64,000 nt of DNA from positions 54,517 to 118,516 of the forward strand of contig CANGHK010000006.1 in the NCBI GenBank assembly GCA_947453625.1, read 5' to 3'. The translations under genes were made by a program, and so were the position numbers. Shown piece after piece: positions 1-9,569 of the stretch. Origin of the DNA: Burkholderiales bacterium. GTDB taxonomy: Bacteria; Pseudomonadota; Gammaproteobacteria; Burkholderiales; Burkholderiaceae_C. The notes under the pieces were generated by a model. That model was not told where the DNA came from. It ran no database searches and was given only the letters and a program-made list of their open reading frames with translations. Each line of letters begins with the position of its first letter. The first letter of the stretch is position 1.

Positions 1-2052
1 CCCAGCGGACTGCCCGACCCGCGCAGCCTGTTCCTCGGCCTGCACTACTCGCTGGCGCGCCTGCCGGCCCAGGTGATGGCGGCGCGGCAGGCCGATGCGC
101 GCATAGGCCATTTCGTCTCGGTGGTCGACGACTTCAGCGACGACCTGGCGCGCAGCCCGCGCCAGCGCTTCGTCAACCGCTGGCGACTGGAGAAAAAAGA
201 CCGCCCCCAGGCGGCGCTGCCGCCGCCCCCCAAGGGGGTTGAGCAAAGTGGCCAAGCAACATTTGCTCAAGACCCGTCGGCTGGCCTGTCCGAGCCGGTC
301 AAGCCCATCACCTACTGGCTGGACCGCAACATCCCGCTGAAGTACCGCGCGACCCTGACCGCCGGCGTGCTGGAGTGGAACAAGGCCTTCGAGGCCATAG
401 GCTTCAAGAACGCGATCGCCGTCAGACAGCAGGCCGACGATGCCGACTTCGACACGCTGGATGCGGGCGTGGCCTCGCTGCGCTGGATGGTCAACCGCGA
501 ACCGGCGTTCGGCGCCATCGGGCCCAGCCATGTCGACCCGCGCAGCGGCGAGATCCTGGACGCCGACATCGGCATCGAGAGCCTGTCCTCGCGCAACCGG
601 CGCAGCCTGCGGGCCCAGGTGCTGGGGGGCTCGACCGCCACCGATTGGGCAGGCTTGCTGCAGGTCGGCGGCGGCATGGGCGGCGCGGCGGCCGAAGCCA
701 CGACGACCTGGCCAGGCAGCACGGCGCAGGAGGGCCTGCCCTGCCAGGCCGCCGACCTGGCCGCCGACCAGTTGGCCTACGGCCTGGACCTGCTGGCCGC
801 GCGCGGCGAGATCGAGCCCGACAGCCCCGAGGCCCAGCGCTTCGTGCTCGACTACCTGAAGAACGTGGCGATGCACGAGGTCGGCCACACGTTGGGGCTG
901 CGCCACAACTTCCGCGCCTCGCACGCGTTCAGTGAGCAGCAGGTCAGCGACCCCGAGTTCACCCGCAGCCAGGCCTTCACCGGGTCGGTGATGGAATATG
1001 CCGCGATCAACCTGGCGCGGCCGACCGAGCCGGCGGTAACGCCGTTCCAGACCACGCTCGGGCCTTACGACTACTGGGCGATCGAATATGCCTACAGACC
1101 GCTGCCCGCCGGGCAGGAAGCCGAGGCGCTGTCGCGCATCGCCGGGCGCAGCGGCGAGCCGGCACTGGCCTTCGGCACCGACGAGGACAACTTCCTGGGC
1201 ATTGACCCCGACGCGCTGCAGATGGACCTGGGCGACGACGTGCTGGCCTTCGCCGCCCGGCGCTTCGACATCGCGCAGGACTTGTTCCAGCGCCAGGAGA
1301 GCCGCAGCCTCAAGCCCGGCGAGGACTATGCCGGCCTGCGCCGCGCACTCGGCTACGCAGTGATGGACGCGGGCCGCGCCGCCGGCATCCTGCTGCGCCA
1401 GATCGGCGGCGTGCGCACGCTGCGCGACTTTCCCAACACCGGGCGCGACCCGCTGCAGCCGCTGCCCGCGGCGCGCCAACGGGCGGCGCTGCAGATGCTG
1501 TCGCAGCGCGTGCTGGCCGCAGGCAGCCTGACGGCGAGCCCGGCGCTGCTGCGCAAGCTGGCACCCGACTATTTCGAGCGCAGCGAAAGCCAGGGCAGCA
1601 CGCCGACCGACTACCCGCTGGCCCAGAGCGTGCTCGACCTGCAGCGTGCGCTGCTGAACCGGCTGATGAGCGACAGCCTGGCCGCGCGCCTGCTCGACAA
1701 CGCCGGCAAGCTGAGCCCGCCCGAACAGCCCTTGCGCCTGGGCGAGCTCTACACCCGGCTCGAAGCCGATGTGTGGGGCGAATTGGCCGGCCGCGGCGAC
1801 ATCACGCCGCCGCGCCGCGAGTTGCAGCGCGAGCATGTCAACCGGCTCGCGGCACTGGTGCTGCGGCCCGGCGCCTTGTCGCGCAGCGATGCCCGTTCGC
1901 TGGTGCGCAGCCGCGCCGCCACGCTGGCCAAGCGTATCGAGCAGGCGAGCAGCCGCACCGATCTCGGCGCCGAGGCGCAAGCCCACCTGCAGGACTGCGC
2001 CGAGAGCCTGCGCAGCGCGCTGGCCGCACCGCTGGCGCGGGCCGGGGTTTGA
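1..2052 (+). CDS. Zinc-dependent metalloprotease, 3' part (DUF5117/DUF4953 type)
   Basis: The reading frame is open from the first base, so the gene begins outside the window; 683 codons are visible. A zincin signature MHEVGHTLGLRHNF lies at visible residues 291-304, with the two His and the catalytic Glu of HExxH, a third likely zinc His in the GLRHNF extension, and a downstream SVMEY Met-turn-like segment near residue 330. This is the pattern of the large, probably exported metalloproteases with DUF5117/DUF4953 domains; the physiological substrate is unknown. The conserved stretch around RWRLEKKD...LSEPVKPITYWLD is interrupted by about 27 proline- and glycine-containing residues encoded by a palindromic repeat (see the repeat at 202-278), which keeps the frame open. 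The C-terminal half is helical and Ala/Leu/Arg-rich. Family assignment is firm; function beyond proteolysis is inferred. Confidence 0.85.
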   Translation, partial: PSGLPDPRSLFLGLHYSLARLPAQVMAARQADARIGHFVSVVDDFSDDLARSPRQRFVNRWRLEKKDRPQAALPPPPKGVEQSGQATFAQDPSAGLSEPVKPITYWLDRNIPLKYRATLTAGVLEWNKAFEAIGFKNAIAVRQQADDADFDTLDAGVASLRWMVNREPAFGAIGPSHVDPRSGEILDADIGIESLSSRNRRSLRAQVLGGSTATDWAGLLQVGGGMGGAAAEATTTWPGSTAQEGLPCQAADLAADQLAYGLDLLAARGEIEPDSPEAQRFVLDYLKNVAMHEVGHTLGLRHNFRASHAFSEQQVSDPEFTRSQAFTGSVMEYAAINLARPTEPAVTPFQTTLGPYDYWAIEYAYRPLPAGQEAEALSRIAGRSGEPALAFGTDEDNFLGIDPDALQMDLGDDVLAFAARRFDIAQDLFQRQESRSLKPGEDYAGLRRALGYAVMDAGRAAGILLRQIGGVRTLRDFPNTGRDPLQPLPAARQRAALQMLSQRVLAAGSLTASPALLRKLAPDYFERSESQGSTPTDYPLAQSVLDLQRALLNRLMSDSLAARLLDNAGKLSPPEQPLRLGELYTRLEADVWGELAGRGDITPPRRELQREHVNRLAALVLRPGALSRSDARSLVRSRAATLAKRIEQASSRTDLGAEAQAHLQDCAESLRSALAAPLARAGV
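202..278. repeat. Palindromic mosaic repeat, copy D (inside a coding frame)
   Basis: A hairpin GGCGGC-GCT-GCCGCC (210-224) is followed by a C6 run, AAGGGGG, and then a second inverted repeat TTGAGCAAA (239-247) / TTTGCTCAA (262-270) with a 14-base loop. The first hairpin with its flanking C and G runs matches, in reverse orientation, the tail hairpins of the copies at 53958-53972 and 55750-55764, but with different, still complementary arms. It is translated in frame within the metalloprotease. Confidence 0.6.
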
Positions 2053-2125
2053 GCCTGCGAACCGCCGTCAAACAGCAAGAACACGGCTGACTGACGGCAG
2101 CGGCTCGGCGTCGACCTGAGTCCGC

Positions 2126-3088
2126 TCAGCGGGAAGCAGCAGCGTCCCGCCCCAGCCAGGCCGCGCCGCGCACGCCCGACGCGTCGCCGTGCAGCGCCGG
2201 CAGCAGCCTTGTGCGCACCGGCTCGCGCACACCGCCCGAAAACACCCAGCGGCCCCACAGTTCGGGCACCACCCGGTAGCTGTCGTCTATGCGCGACAGC
2301 CCGCCGCCCAGCACGATGACGTCCGGGTCGAGCAGGTTGATCACCCCGGCCAAGGCCCGCGCCAGCCGCTGCTGCCAGCGCAGCAGCGTCGCGGCGCAGG
2401 CTGAGCCGGTTTCGCCGTCGCCCACCGCAGCGGCGGCGATCTGCAGCGCACTCATGGCGCCGCCATGCCGGCGCTGGTGGTCCGCGGCCAGGCCAGTGCC
2501 GCTGAGCAGGGTTTCGACACAGCCGGTCTGGCCGCACCAGCAGGCCAGCCGCGCCTCGTCGGCCCAGGGCAGCGGGTTGTGGCCCCATTCGCCGGCCAGA
2601 CGGTTCGGCCCGGTCAGCACCCGGCCGCCGACCGCGATGCCGGCGCCGCAGCCAGTGCCCAGGATGGCGGCGAACACGACCGCCGCGCCCCGGCCGGCGC
2701 CGTCGGTGGCTTCCGACAGCGCCAGGCAGTTGGCATCGTTGGCAATGGCCACCGTCTGACCCAGCAGGGCTTGCAGGTCGGCCTGCAATCGCCGGCCGTT
2801 CAGGCAGACGGTGTTGGCGTTCTTGACCCGGCCGTCGGCCGCGAGGCTGCCGGGCGCGCCAAGCCCCAAGCTGACCGCCGCACCGCCCACGGCCTGGCGC
2901 GCCTGCGCCACCAGGCCCGCCAGCGCGGCCAGGATCGCGTCGTAACCCTGGGACGACGGCGTGGCGATGCGCTCGCGCCAGCGTTCGGCGCCTTCGCCGT
3001 CGAGCAGGACCGCTTCGGTCTTGGTGCCGCCGAGGTCGATGCCGAGCGCGAAAGCCGGACCGGCCTCGGTATCCTGGCCCGGTGGCAT
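2126..3088 (-). CDS. mak: ROK-family fructokinase (Mak-like)
   Basis: The 320-residue product is an ATP-dependent sugar kinase, most likely phosphorylating fructose (or mannose) to the 6-phosphate in the cytoplasm. The ATP-binding DLGGTK motif is at residues 18-23, the catalytic Asp at NDAN (Asp118), and the ROK zinc site at EWGH (His170) and CWCGQTGC (Cys183, Cys185, Cys190). EWGHNPLPW and the C-terminal HGDASGVRGAAWL closely follow the E. coli Mak pattern as I recall it, rather than NagK. The ATG at 3088 overlaps the stop of the upstream peptidase gene (ATGA), so the two are probably co-translated. A glucokinase or N-acetylglucosamine kinase role cannot be excluded. Confidence 0.87.
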   Translation of the reverse strand: MPPGQDTEAGPAFALGIDLGGTKTEAVLLDGEGAERWRERIATPSSQGYDAILAALAGLVAQARQAVGGAAVSLGLGAPGSLAADGRVKNANTVCLNGRRLQADLQALLGQTVAIANDANCLALSEATDGAGRGAAVVFAAILGTGCGAGIAVGGRVLTGPNRLAGEWGHNPLPWADEARLACWCGQTGCVETLLSGTGLAADHQRRHGGAMSALQIAAAAVGDGETGSACAATLLRWQQRLARALAGVINLLDPDVIVLGGGLSRIDDSYRVVPELWGRWVFSGGVREPVRTRLLPALHGDASGVRGAAWLGRDAAASR

Positions 3089-4908
3089 CAGACGGCTTCG
3101 GTGCGCCGCAGCAGCCAGTCCAGCGCGGCGCCGTCGACACGCGGCGCCAGCCGTTCGCGCACCGTGGCGTGGTAGGCGTTGAGCCAGACGATCTCGTCGT
3201 CGCGCAGCAGACTGCGGTCCAGGCAGCGGGTGTCGATGGGACATAGCGTCAAGGTTTCGAACTCGAGCATCTCGCCAAACGCGCCGTTTTCGGCCGTGGC
3301 CACCGTCACGTTGAGCAGCAGGTTCTCGATCCGAACGCCCCACTGGCCAGGCCGGTAGACGCCAGGCTCGTCGCTGGTGATCATGCCGGGCTCCATCGCG
3401 TGGTGGGCCTCGGGCAGCGCCTTGCTGATGGACTGCGGACCCTCGTGCACATTGAGGAAATAGCCCACGCCATGGCCGGTGCCATGGCCGAAGTCCAGTC
3501 CCTCGGTCCACAGCGGCGCGCGCGCCAGCGTGTCGAGAAAGGGGCTGAGCGTGCCGCGAGGAAAACGTGCCCGCGCCAGATTCATCATGCCCTTGAGCAC
3601 CAGCGTGAAATCGCGCCGCTGCGCGGCGGTGACCTCGCCTATCGCCCAGACCCGGGTGATGTCGGTGGTGCCACCCAGGTACTGTCCGCCCGAGTCGATC
3701 AGCAACAGGCCGTCGCCTTCGATCCAGGCGAAGGACTCGGGGACCGCGCGGTAATGGGGCTGGGCGCCGTTGGCGTTGAAGCCGGCGATGGTCGGGAAAC
3801 TCAGGCCCATGAAGCCCGGCCGCCGCGCCCGCTCGGCCGACAAGCGCTCGTCCACGCTGAGCTCGCTGAGTCGCTCGCCGCGCGCCAACGCGGCCTCGAA
3901 GCCGGCGTAGAAGCAGCACATCGCCGCGCCGTCTTCGACCATCGCCTCGCGCACGAAAGCGGCTTCGGTGTCGCTCTTGCGGCTCTTGAACAGCGTGCTC
4001 GGGTTGATCGCCTCAACCACGTCAACCCGCGCCGGCACCTGCTGGCGAAAGCCCAGCGTGATGCGGCGCGGGTCGATCAGCAGGCGGCTGTCCTCGCCCG
4101 ACGACCCCAGCTCGGCCAGCGCCGGCCCGGCCTGGGCGTAATCGGCCAGCGCAAAACCTTCGGCGGCCAGTTGCGTGGCCAGCGCCGCCGGCACCTTGCC
4201 GGCACCGACGAACAAGGTGGCCCGGGTGGCATCGATCAGCAGGTGGGCCAGGAAGACCGGGTTGTACTCGACGTCGGCGCCGCGCAGGTTGGTCAGCCAG
4301 GCGATGTCGTCGACGGTGGAAATGAAATGGTGGGTCGCCCCCTGCCTGGCCATCGCCTCGCGCACCCGGGCCAGGCGCTGAGCGCGAGGCTCGGGCGCCT
4401 GCGGCGCCAGGTGGGCATAGACCGCGGCAGTCGGCAGCGCCGGGCGGTCAGGCCAGACCTCGTCCACCAGGTCGAGATCGGTCGCGAGCGCGATCCCGGC
4501 ACTGTCCAGCGCCGCGCGCAGTTGCTGCGCCGCGGCCAGCCCCATGACCTCACCGTCGATGCGCACCACGGCGCCGGTGGCCAGGTGGCCGACCAGCCAC
4601 TGCAGGTGGTGGGTGGCCGCGCCGGTCGGGATCTTGACCAGTTCGATGCCGCTGCCCAGCAACTGGAGTTCGGCCTGCTCCCAGTAGCGGCTGTCGGCAA
4701 ACAGCGCGGCAGCGCCGCGCGTGACCACCAGCGTGGCCATCGAGCCGGTGAAGCCCGACAACCACTCCCGCGCCTGCCAGCGGCCGGGCAGGTACTCCGA
4801 CAGGTGCGGATCGGCGCTGGGCACCAGCAGCGCCTGGGCGCCGTGGCGGGCCAGGGCATCTCGCACCCCTTGCAGGCGCTCTCGAACGGGGTTGACGCGG
4901 GTGTCCAT
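3088..4908 (-). CDS. pepP: Xaa-Pro aminopeptidase, M24B family (long form)
   Basis: The 606-residue cytoplasmic metallopeptidase removes N-terminal residues preceding proline. It has two creatinase-like N-terminal domains (about 1-300), the pita-bread catalytic domain (about 310-530) and the C-terminal extension typical of the eukaryotic-like aminopeptidase P subgroup. All five metal ligands are visible: Asp405, Asp416, His479, Glu514 and Glu528, in LLLIDSGG, TTDITRV, HGTGHGVG, SDEPGVY and RIENL. The start at 4908 (MDTRVNPVRE) was chosen because homology begins there; the open frame extends further upstream with low-complexity sequence. It overlaps the following kinase gene by 1 bp of an ATGA junction. 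The 131-bp gap to the divergent response-regulator gene should hold both promoters. Confidence 0.92.
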   Translation of the reverse strand: MDTRVNPVRERLQGVRDALARHGAQALLVPSADPHLSEYLPGRWQAREWLSGFTGSMATLVVTRGAAALFADSRYWEQAELQLLGSGIELVKIPTGAATHHLQWLVGHLATGAVVRIDGEVMGLAAAQQLRAALDSAGIALATDLDLVDEVWPDRPALPTAAVYAHLAPQAPEPRAQRLARVREAMARQGATHHFISTVDDIAWLTNLRGADVEYNPVFLAHLLIDATRATLFVGAGKVPAALATQLAAEGFALADYAQAGPALAELGSSGEDSRLLIDPRRITLGFRQQVPARVDVVEAINPSTLFKSRKSDTEAAFVREAMVEDGAAMCCFYAGFEAALARGERLSELSVDERLSAERARRPGFMGLSFPTIAGFNANGAQPHYRAVPESFAWIEGDGLLLIDSGGQYLGGTTDITRVWAIGEVTAAQRRDFTLVLKGMMNLARARFPRGTLSPFLDTLARAPLWTEGLDFGHGTGHGVGYFLNVHEGPQSISKALPEAHHAMEPGMITSDEPGVYRPGQWGVRIENLLLNVTVATAENGAFGEMLEFETLTLCPIDTRCLDRSLLRDDEIVWLNAYHATVRERLAPRVDGAALDWLLRRTEAV

Positions 4909-5039
4909 GGCAGTCTCCGGGTTCGGCGGCAAGAGGCCCGGTCGGGCAGCGCGCCTGGGGTGAGTGAGCGCAGATTCTAGGATCGCGCCCCGGCTATGCT
5001 CGCGGGTCGACCGCCCACAACCCCACACCCGAAATCCCG

Positions 5040-5726
5040 ATGCGATTGCTGCTGGCCGAAGACGACCGCATGATCGGCGACAGCCTGCGCCAGGCGCTGC
5101 GCCTCGAGGGCCATGCGGTGGACTGGGTCTACGACGTTCCGGCCGCACAGTCGGCGCTGGCCGCCGAGCGCTTCGACCTGCTACTGCTCGACCTGGGCCT
5201 GCCCGCGCGGGCCGGCCTGGGCGCCGAGCCCAGCGCCGGGCTGGCCGTGCTGCGGGCACTGCGTGGCCGCGGCGACACCACCCCGGTGATCGTGCTGACA
5301 GCGCGCGACGCCACCGCCGACAGGGTGGCCGGGCTGGACGCCGGCGCCGACGACTACCTGGTCAAGCCCTTCGAGCTCGACGAGCTGAGCGCCCGGATGC
5401 GCGCGGTGGCACGGCGCCACGCCGGCCGCGCCGACCCGGCACTGACCCATGCCGGCATCCGGCTCGACCCGGCTACCCGGCAAGTGACGCAACAGGGCCG
5501 GCCGGTGCTGCTGTCGGCGCGTGAATTCGCCGTGCTGCAGGCCTTGATGCAGCGCCCCGGCGCGGTGCTCAGCCGGGCCCAGCTCGAGGACCGGCTCTAC
5601 GGCTGGGGCGATGCGGTGGAGAGCAACGCCGTCTCGGTCTACGTCCACCAGTTGCGCAAGAAGCTGGGCGCCGACACCATCCAGAGCATGCGCGGCGTCG
5701 GCTACTTCCTGGCGGCAGCGCCATGA
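5040..5726 (+). CDS. Two-component response regulator, OmpR/PhoB family
   Basis: The 228-residue protein has an N-terminal receiver (acidic pocket AEDD at 6-9, phospho-acceptor Asp51 in LLLLDLGLP, Thr in VLTARD, Lys in VKPFE) and a C-terminal winged-helix DNA-binding domain ending in RGVGYFL. It has a short insertion after the phosphorylation loop ([12 protein letters not shown]) compared with QseB/PmrA-type relatives. It overlaps the downstream kinase gene by ATGA, so the two form a co-translated pair. The signal and regulon are not evident from the sequence; QseB/TctD-like is the closest subgroup I can suggest. Confidence 0.93.
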   Translation: MRLLLAEDDRMIGDSLRQALRLEGHAVDWVYDVPAAQSALAAERFDLLLLDLGLPARAGLGAEPSAGLAVLRALRGRGDTTPVIVLTARDATADRVAGLDAGADDYLVKPFELDELSARMRAVARRHAGRADPALTHAGIRLDPATRQVTQQGRPVLLSAREFAVLQALMQRPGAVLSRAQLEDRLYGWGDAVESNAVSVYVHQLRKKLGADTIQSMRGVGYFLAAAP

Positions 5727-7093
5727 GCGGCCGCCTGCGGCGCAGTTTCAGCTCCATCCGCGCCCGGCTGCTGCTGTCGCTGTTCGCCGCGCTGGCCGCC
5801 GCCGCCGCGCTGATCGGCGGCATCATCTACCGCAGCGTGCTGAGCGAGACCGAGGCGCTGTTCGACTACCAGCTGCGCCAGATGGCGCTGAGCCTGCGCG
5901 ACCAGGGCGAGATCGCGGCGGGCGACGCCGACGCGCTGAACGACGAGGAGCTGGATTTCGTGGTGCAGATCTGGCGCATCGACGGCCGCAAGGTCTATGC
6001 GTCGCGCGCCCACCGCGCCCTGCCGTCGCAGGCGGTGCTGGGCTGGGCCGAGGTCCAGGTCGACGGCCAGCGCTGGCGCAGCTTCGCGGTGGCGGCGCGC
6101 GACAAGGTGATCCAGGTCGCGCAGCCGGTCCGCATCCGCCAGGGCCTGGCGGCCGCGGCCGCGCTGCGCGGCGTGCTGCCGCTGGGGCTGGCCGCACCGC
6201 TGATGGCCGCCGTGCTGTGGTGGCTGATCGCGCGCAGCCTGCGGCCGCTGGCCCGGGTGGCGCGCCAGGTCAGCGAGCAGGACGCCGATGCGCTGGCCGC
6301 GTTGCCGGCCGATGGTCTGCCCGACGAAGTGGCCCCGCTGGTTGCCGCGCTCAACGCGCTGCTGGCCCGGCTCGGGCTGGCCTGGGGTCAGCAGCGCGCC
6401 TTCGTGGCCGACGCCGCGCATGAGCTCAGATCGCCGCTGACCGCGCTCAAACTGCAGGCCCAGGTGCTGCGGCGCCTGGACGAGACCGACGCCGACAAGG
6501 CCAGCCGCGCCGCCGCGCTGGATGCGCTGGTCGCCGGCGTCGACCGCGCCAGCCGACTGGTCGAGCAACTGCTGACGCTGGCCCGCAGCGAGCCCGGCGC
6601 GCCCGCCACGGCCTTCGAGCCGGTGGCGCTGGCCGCGTTGCTGCGCCAGGTGCTGGCCGACCATGCCGCGCCGCTGGCCGCCGCCCGCGGCAGCCGCGTC
6701 AGCCTGGATGCCGACGAATCGGTCAGCGTGCAAGGCGACCCGGCCGCGCTGGCGGTGCTGCTGCGCAACCTGATCGACAACGCGCTGCGCTACACCCAGG
6801 CCGGCGGCGAGTTGCACCTGGCGCTGCGGGCCGGCAGCCCTGGCACGACCGGTGCGAGGCTGACGGTCGACGACAGCGGCCCCGGCATCCCCGAAGCCGA
6901 CCGCGAGCGGGTGTTCGAACGCTTCGTGCGCGGCGCGGGGGCCGACCAGGCCAGCGGCATCGGGCTGGGGCTGGCCATCGTGCGGTCGATCGCGCGTCGC
7001 CACGGCGCGACCGTGACGCTGGGCGATTGCCCGCTGGGCGGGCTGCGGGTGGCGCTGCAGTTCGGCGCGACAGGCCCCAAGCCTGCGCGCTGA
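5723..7093 (+). CDS. Sensor histidine kinase, QseC/TctE-like
   Basis: The 456-residue membrane kinase has a first membrane segment at about 15-37, a short periplasmic sensor region (about 40-150) and a second membrane segment at about 152-172. The dimerisation/phospho-acceptor helix carries HELRSPL (His233). The ATPase domain has the N box ([14 protein letters not shown]), G1 (DDSGPGIP) and G2 (GIGLGLAIV). It phosphorylates the regulator encoded immediately upstream, with which it shares an ATGA overlap. The small sensor domain suggests detection of a small periplasmic ligand or an envelope state; nothing in the sequence identifies it. Confidence 0.92.
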   Translation: MSGRLRRSFSSIRARLLLSLFAALAAAAALIGGIIYRSVLSETEALFDYQLRQMALSLRDQGEIAAGDADALNDEELDFVVQIWRIDGRKVYASRAHRALPSQAVLGWAEVQVDGQRWRSFAVAARDKVIQVAQPVRIRQGLAAAAALRGVLPLGLAAPLMAAVLWWLIARSLRPLARVARQVSEQDADALAALPADGLPDEVAPLVAALNALLARLGLAWGQQRAFVADAAHELRSPLTALKLQAQVLRRLDETDADKASRAAALDALVAGVDRASRLVEQLLTLARSEPGAPATAFEPVALAALLRQVLADHAAPLAAARGSRVSLDADESVSVQGDPAALAVLLRNLIDNALRYTQAGGELHLALRAGSPGTTGARLTVDDSGPGIPEADRERVFERFVRGAGADQASGIGLGLAIVRSIARRHGATVTLGDCPLGGLRVALQFGATGPKPAR

Positions 7094-7326
7094 AGCGACG
7101 CATCGCCGCGAATGCCAGGCGAACTGACTGGCCCGAGAGCCCTTGTTCCCCAAGGGAAAACCCCGCAGCCCATTACAATGCTCTGGCAAGGCCGCTACCA
7201 GTCACGTCCTTGCAGTCGATTCTCGACCTCTGCACAGCACCATCTGCCTCCCCGACTGGGGCCCTTGTCAACAAGCGGCTGCAGGCTGATCGCAAAACGC
7301 CCCTCACCGGGGCGAACCAGACCCCC
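7094..7326 (+). promoter_or_regulatory. Leader region upstream of the DEAD-box helicase gene
   Basis: This 233-bp gap between the kinase gene and the helicase gene is long for the window. A good -10-like hexamer TACAAT lies at 7174-7179; no well-spaced -35 element was found (TTGTTC at 7143-7148 is too far upstream). Transcription from there would give a leader of roughly 140 nt containing short GC hairpins such as CCCCTCACCGGGG near 7301-7313. Long leaders are common on cold-inducible helicase genes, so thermoregulation is possible but only inferred. Confidence 0.3.
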
Positions 7327-8847
7327 ATGAAATTCACCGATCTCGGCCTTGCCGAGCCGCTGTTGCGCGCCGTCGCCGATCAAGGCTACGACACCCCGAC
7401 CCCGATCCAGATGCAAGCGATCCCCGCCGTGCTCAAGGGCGGCGACCTGATGGGTGGCGCGCAGACCGGCACCGGCAAGACCGCCGGATTCACGCTGCCG
7501 ATGCTGCAGTTGCTCTCCAGCGAGCCAGCCAAGAAGGACGCCAAGGGCCGCATCTGCATCCGCGCGCTGATCCTCACGCCCACCCGCGAGCTCGCGGCGC
7601 AGGTCGAGGAAAGCGTTCGCACCTACGGCAAGTACCTCAAGCTCACCAGCATGGTGATGTTCGGCGGCGTCGGCATGCAGCCGCAGATCAACGCACTGCG
7701 CCGCGGCGTCGACATCCTGGTGGCCACCCCCGGCCGCCTGCTCGACCACCACCAGCAAGGCACGCTCGACCTGTCGCATGTCCAGATCTTCGTGCTCGAT
7801 GAGGCTGACCGCATGCTCGACATGGGTTTCGTCCACGACATCAAGAAGGTACTGAGCTACCTGCCGGCCAAGAAGCAGAGCCTGTTGTTCTCGGCAACCT
7901 TCTCGGACGAGATCAAGGCGCTGGCCGACAAGCTGCTGAACAACCCGGTGCTGATCGAGGTGGCACGCCGCAACCAGACCGCCGAGACCATCGCGCAGAA
8001 GGTGCACCCGGTCGGTCGCGAGAAGAAGAAGGCGCTGCTGTCACACCTGATCAAGTCGGGCAACTGGCACCAGGTGCTGGTGTTCACGCGGATGAAGCAT
8101 GGCGCGAACCGACTGGCTGAATTCCTGAACGAGGAGGGCATCTCGGCGATGGCCATCCACGGCAACAAGAGCCAGGGTGCGCGCACCAAGGCGCTGGCCG
8201 ACTTCAAGAGCAACAACCTGCAGGTGCTGGTGGCCACCGACATCGCGGCGCGCGGCATCGACATCGACATGCTGCCGCATGTCGTCAACTTCGAACTGCC
8301 CAACGTCGCCGAAGACTATGTGCACCGCATTGGCCGCACCGGCCGCGCCGGCGCCACCGGCGAGGCGATCTCGCTGGTCTGCGTCGACGAGGACATCTTC
8401 CTGCGCGACATCGAACGCCTGATCAAGCGCAGCATCCCGAGCGAGATCGTTCCCGGCTTCGAGCCGCCCTCGACCGAGAAGGCCGAGCCCATCGTGCTGG
8501 GCCGGATGACCATCGGCGTCGGCGGCACGCGCCGCAACGCGGGTGGCGGCTTTGGCGGCGGCGGCGGCGGTCGCTCGGGTGGCGGCGGTGGCGGTGGCCA
8601 AGGCCGGCGTGAAGGCGGCGGCGGTGGTGGCGATCGGGGAGGCCGCCCGGCGGGCGGTGGTGGTGGTGGGCGTCCGGCCCATGCCGGCGGCGGCCGTCCT
8701 TCCCAGGGCGGCGCTCCGGCGCGTGGCGGCAGCGGCGTGGGCGGCGCCCGCACCGCAGCGGGACCGTCGCGCAGCAGTGCGGGCAGCGGTGGCGGAACCG
8801 GCGGCGTTGGACGCCCCGGTGGTCGGCCGTCCGGCCCCAAGCGCTGA
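7327..8847 (+). CDS. rhlE: ATP-dependent DEAD-box RNA helicase (RhlE type)
   Basis: The 506-residue protein unwinds RNA duplexes in the cytoplasm (ribosome assembly, RNA decay, cold adaptation in characterised relatives). All helicase motifs are present in order: the Q-motif TPTPIQ (about 23-28), AQTGTGKT (Lys51), [19 protein letters not shown] (158-161), [22 protein letters not shown] and [10 protein letters not shown]. From about residue 398 to the end the protein is a Gly/Arg-rich tail with runs of six to seven Gly, of the kind that binds RNA non-specifically and can promote condensates. The start at 7327 (MKFTDLGL) is the conserved family start; open frame upstream of it is leader. Confidence 0.93.
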   Translation: MKFTDLGLAEPLLRAVADQGYDTPTPIQMQAIPAVLKGGDLMGGAQTGTGKTAGFTLPMLQLLSSEPAKKDAKGRICIRALILTPTRELAAQVEESVRTYGKYLKLTSMVMFGGVGMQPQINALRRGVDILVATPGRLLDHHQQGTLDLSHVQIFVLDEADRMLDMGFVHDIKKVLSYLPAKKQSLLFSATFSDEIKALADKLLNNPVLIEVARRNQTAETIAQKVHPVGREKKKALLSHLIKSGNWHQVLVFTRMKHGANRLAEFLNEEGISAMAIHGNKSQGARTKALADFKSNNLQVLVATDIAARGIDIDMLPHVVNFELPNVAEDYVHRIGRTGRAGATGEAISLVCVDEDIFLRDIERLIKRSIPSEIVPGFEPPSTEKAEPIVLGRMTIGVGGTRRNAGGGFGGGGGGRSGGGGGGGQGRREGGGGGGDRGGRPAGGGGGGRPAHAGGGRPSQGGAPARGGSGVGGARTAAGPSRSSAGSGGGTGGVGRPGGRPSGPKR

Positions 8848-8864
8848 ACAGCAGTCCAGCCGAG

Positions 8865-9569
8865 ATGCCCGGCCGCCGACCGACCCCGCCCAGGATCTGC
8901 ATCGCCGGCGCCACTGGCCTGGTGGGTCTTGCACTGCTGGCCAGACTGGCGCCCTATGCCGGCAAAGGCCGGATCACGGCGCTGGTGCGCCAACCCGCTC
9001 AGGTTAACGGCTTGCCCAAGGGCGTGCGCGGCCAGGTGGTCGATTTCAGCGCGCTGGGCCGCGCTGGCGTGGCCGGTCTGCCAGCCATCGACTGGGCTTT
9101 TTGCTCCCTGGGCACGACGATCAAGGTGGCCGGCTCCAGATCGGCCTTTCGAACGGTCGACTTCGACGCCGTGCTGGCCTTCGCGCGGGCTGCCAAAGTG
9201 GCAGGCGCCAGCCGGCTGGCCGTCGTCTCGGCGCTGGGCGCCGACCCGCGCTCGGCGGTGTTCTACAACCGCGTCAAGGGCGAGATGGAGCAGGCGCTGC
9301 GCGCGATGGCCATGCCCTGCCTGGTGATCGCCAGGCCGTCGTTGCTGCTCGGCGACCGCCAGGCCTTGGGCCAGGCCAGTCGGACGGGCGAGGCGATCGC
9401 GCAGGCGCTGATGCCGGCTTTCGGCTGGCTGCTGCCGCGCCGCTTGCGGCCCATCCCTGCCGACGCAGTGGCCGCGGCGATGATCAGCGCGCTGGCCAAG
9501 ACGGCAACAGGGGTCGTGGTGCTCGAATCAGATGCGCTGCAGGCACTGGCCGAACCGGCTTCAAGCTGA
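8865..9569 (+). CDS. NAD(P)-binding Rossmann-fold protein (atypical SDR, HTATIP2-like)
   Basis: The 234-residue protein opens with a dinucleotide-binding motif AGATGLVG (about residues 11-18) and continues through VVSALGAD and YNRVKGEMEQAL, which carries the Tyr and Lys pair of the SDR active site (YNRVK). It is the length of the NAD(P)H-binding oxidoreductases related to human HTATIP2/CC3 and the YbjT/Nmr-like proteins. The substrate is unknown. It starts 17 bp after the helicase stop and its last 9 bases overlap the convergent moeB gene, so there is no room for a terminator between them. Confidence 0.8.
   Translation: MPGRRPTPPRICIAGATGLVGLALLARLAPYAGKGRITALVRQPAQVNGLPKGVRGQVVDFSALGRAGVAGLPAIDWAFCSLGTTIKVAGSRSAFRTVDFDAVLAFARAAKVAGASRLAVVSALGADPRSAVFYNRVKGEMEQALRAMAMPCLVIARPSLLLGDRQALGQASRTGEAIAQALMPAFGWLLPRRLRPIPADAVAAAMISALAKTATGVVVLESDALQALAEPASS

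Noticed and set aside
1749..3140. 463-codon minus-strand frame overlapping the metalloprotease and fructokinase genes
   Set aside because: It is a GC-driven shadow in another frame; its Arg/Gly-rich composition shows no family, and both real genes carry catalytic motifs.
7143..7179. Complete sigma-70 promoter for the helicase gene
   Set aside because: TACAAT is good, but the TTGTTC upstream is about 25 bases away, outside the usual 16-18 spacing.
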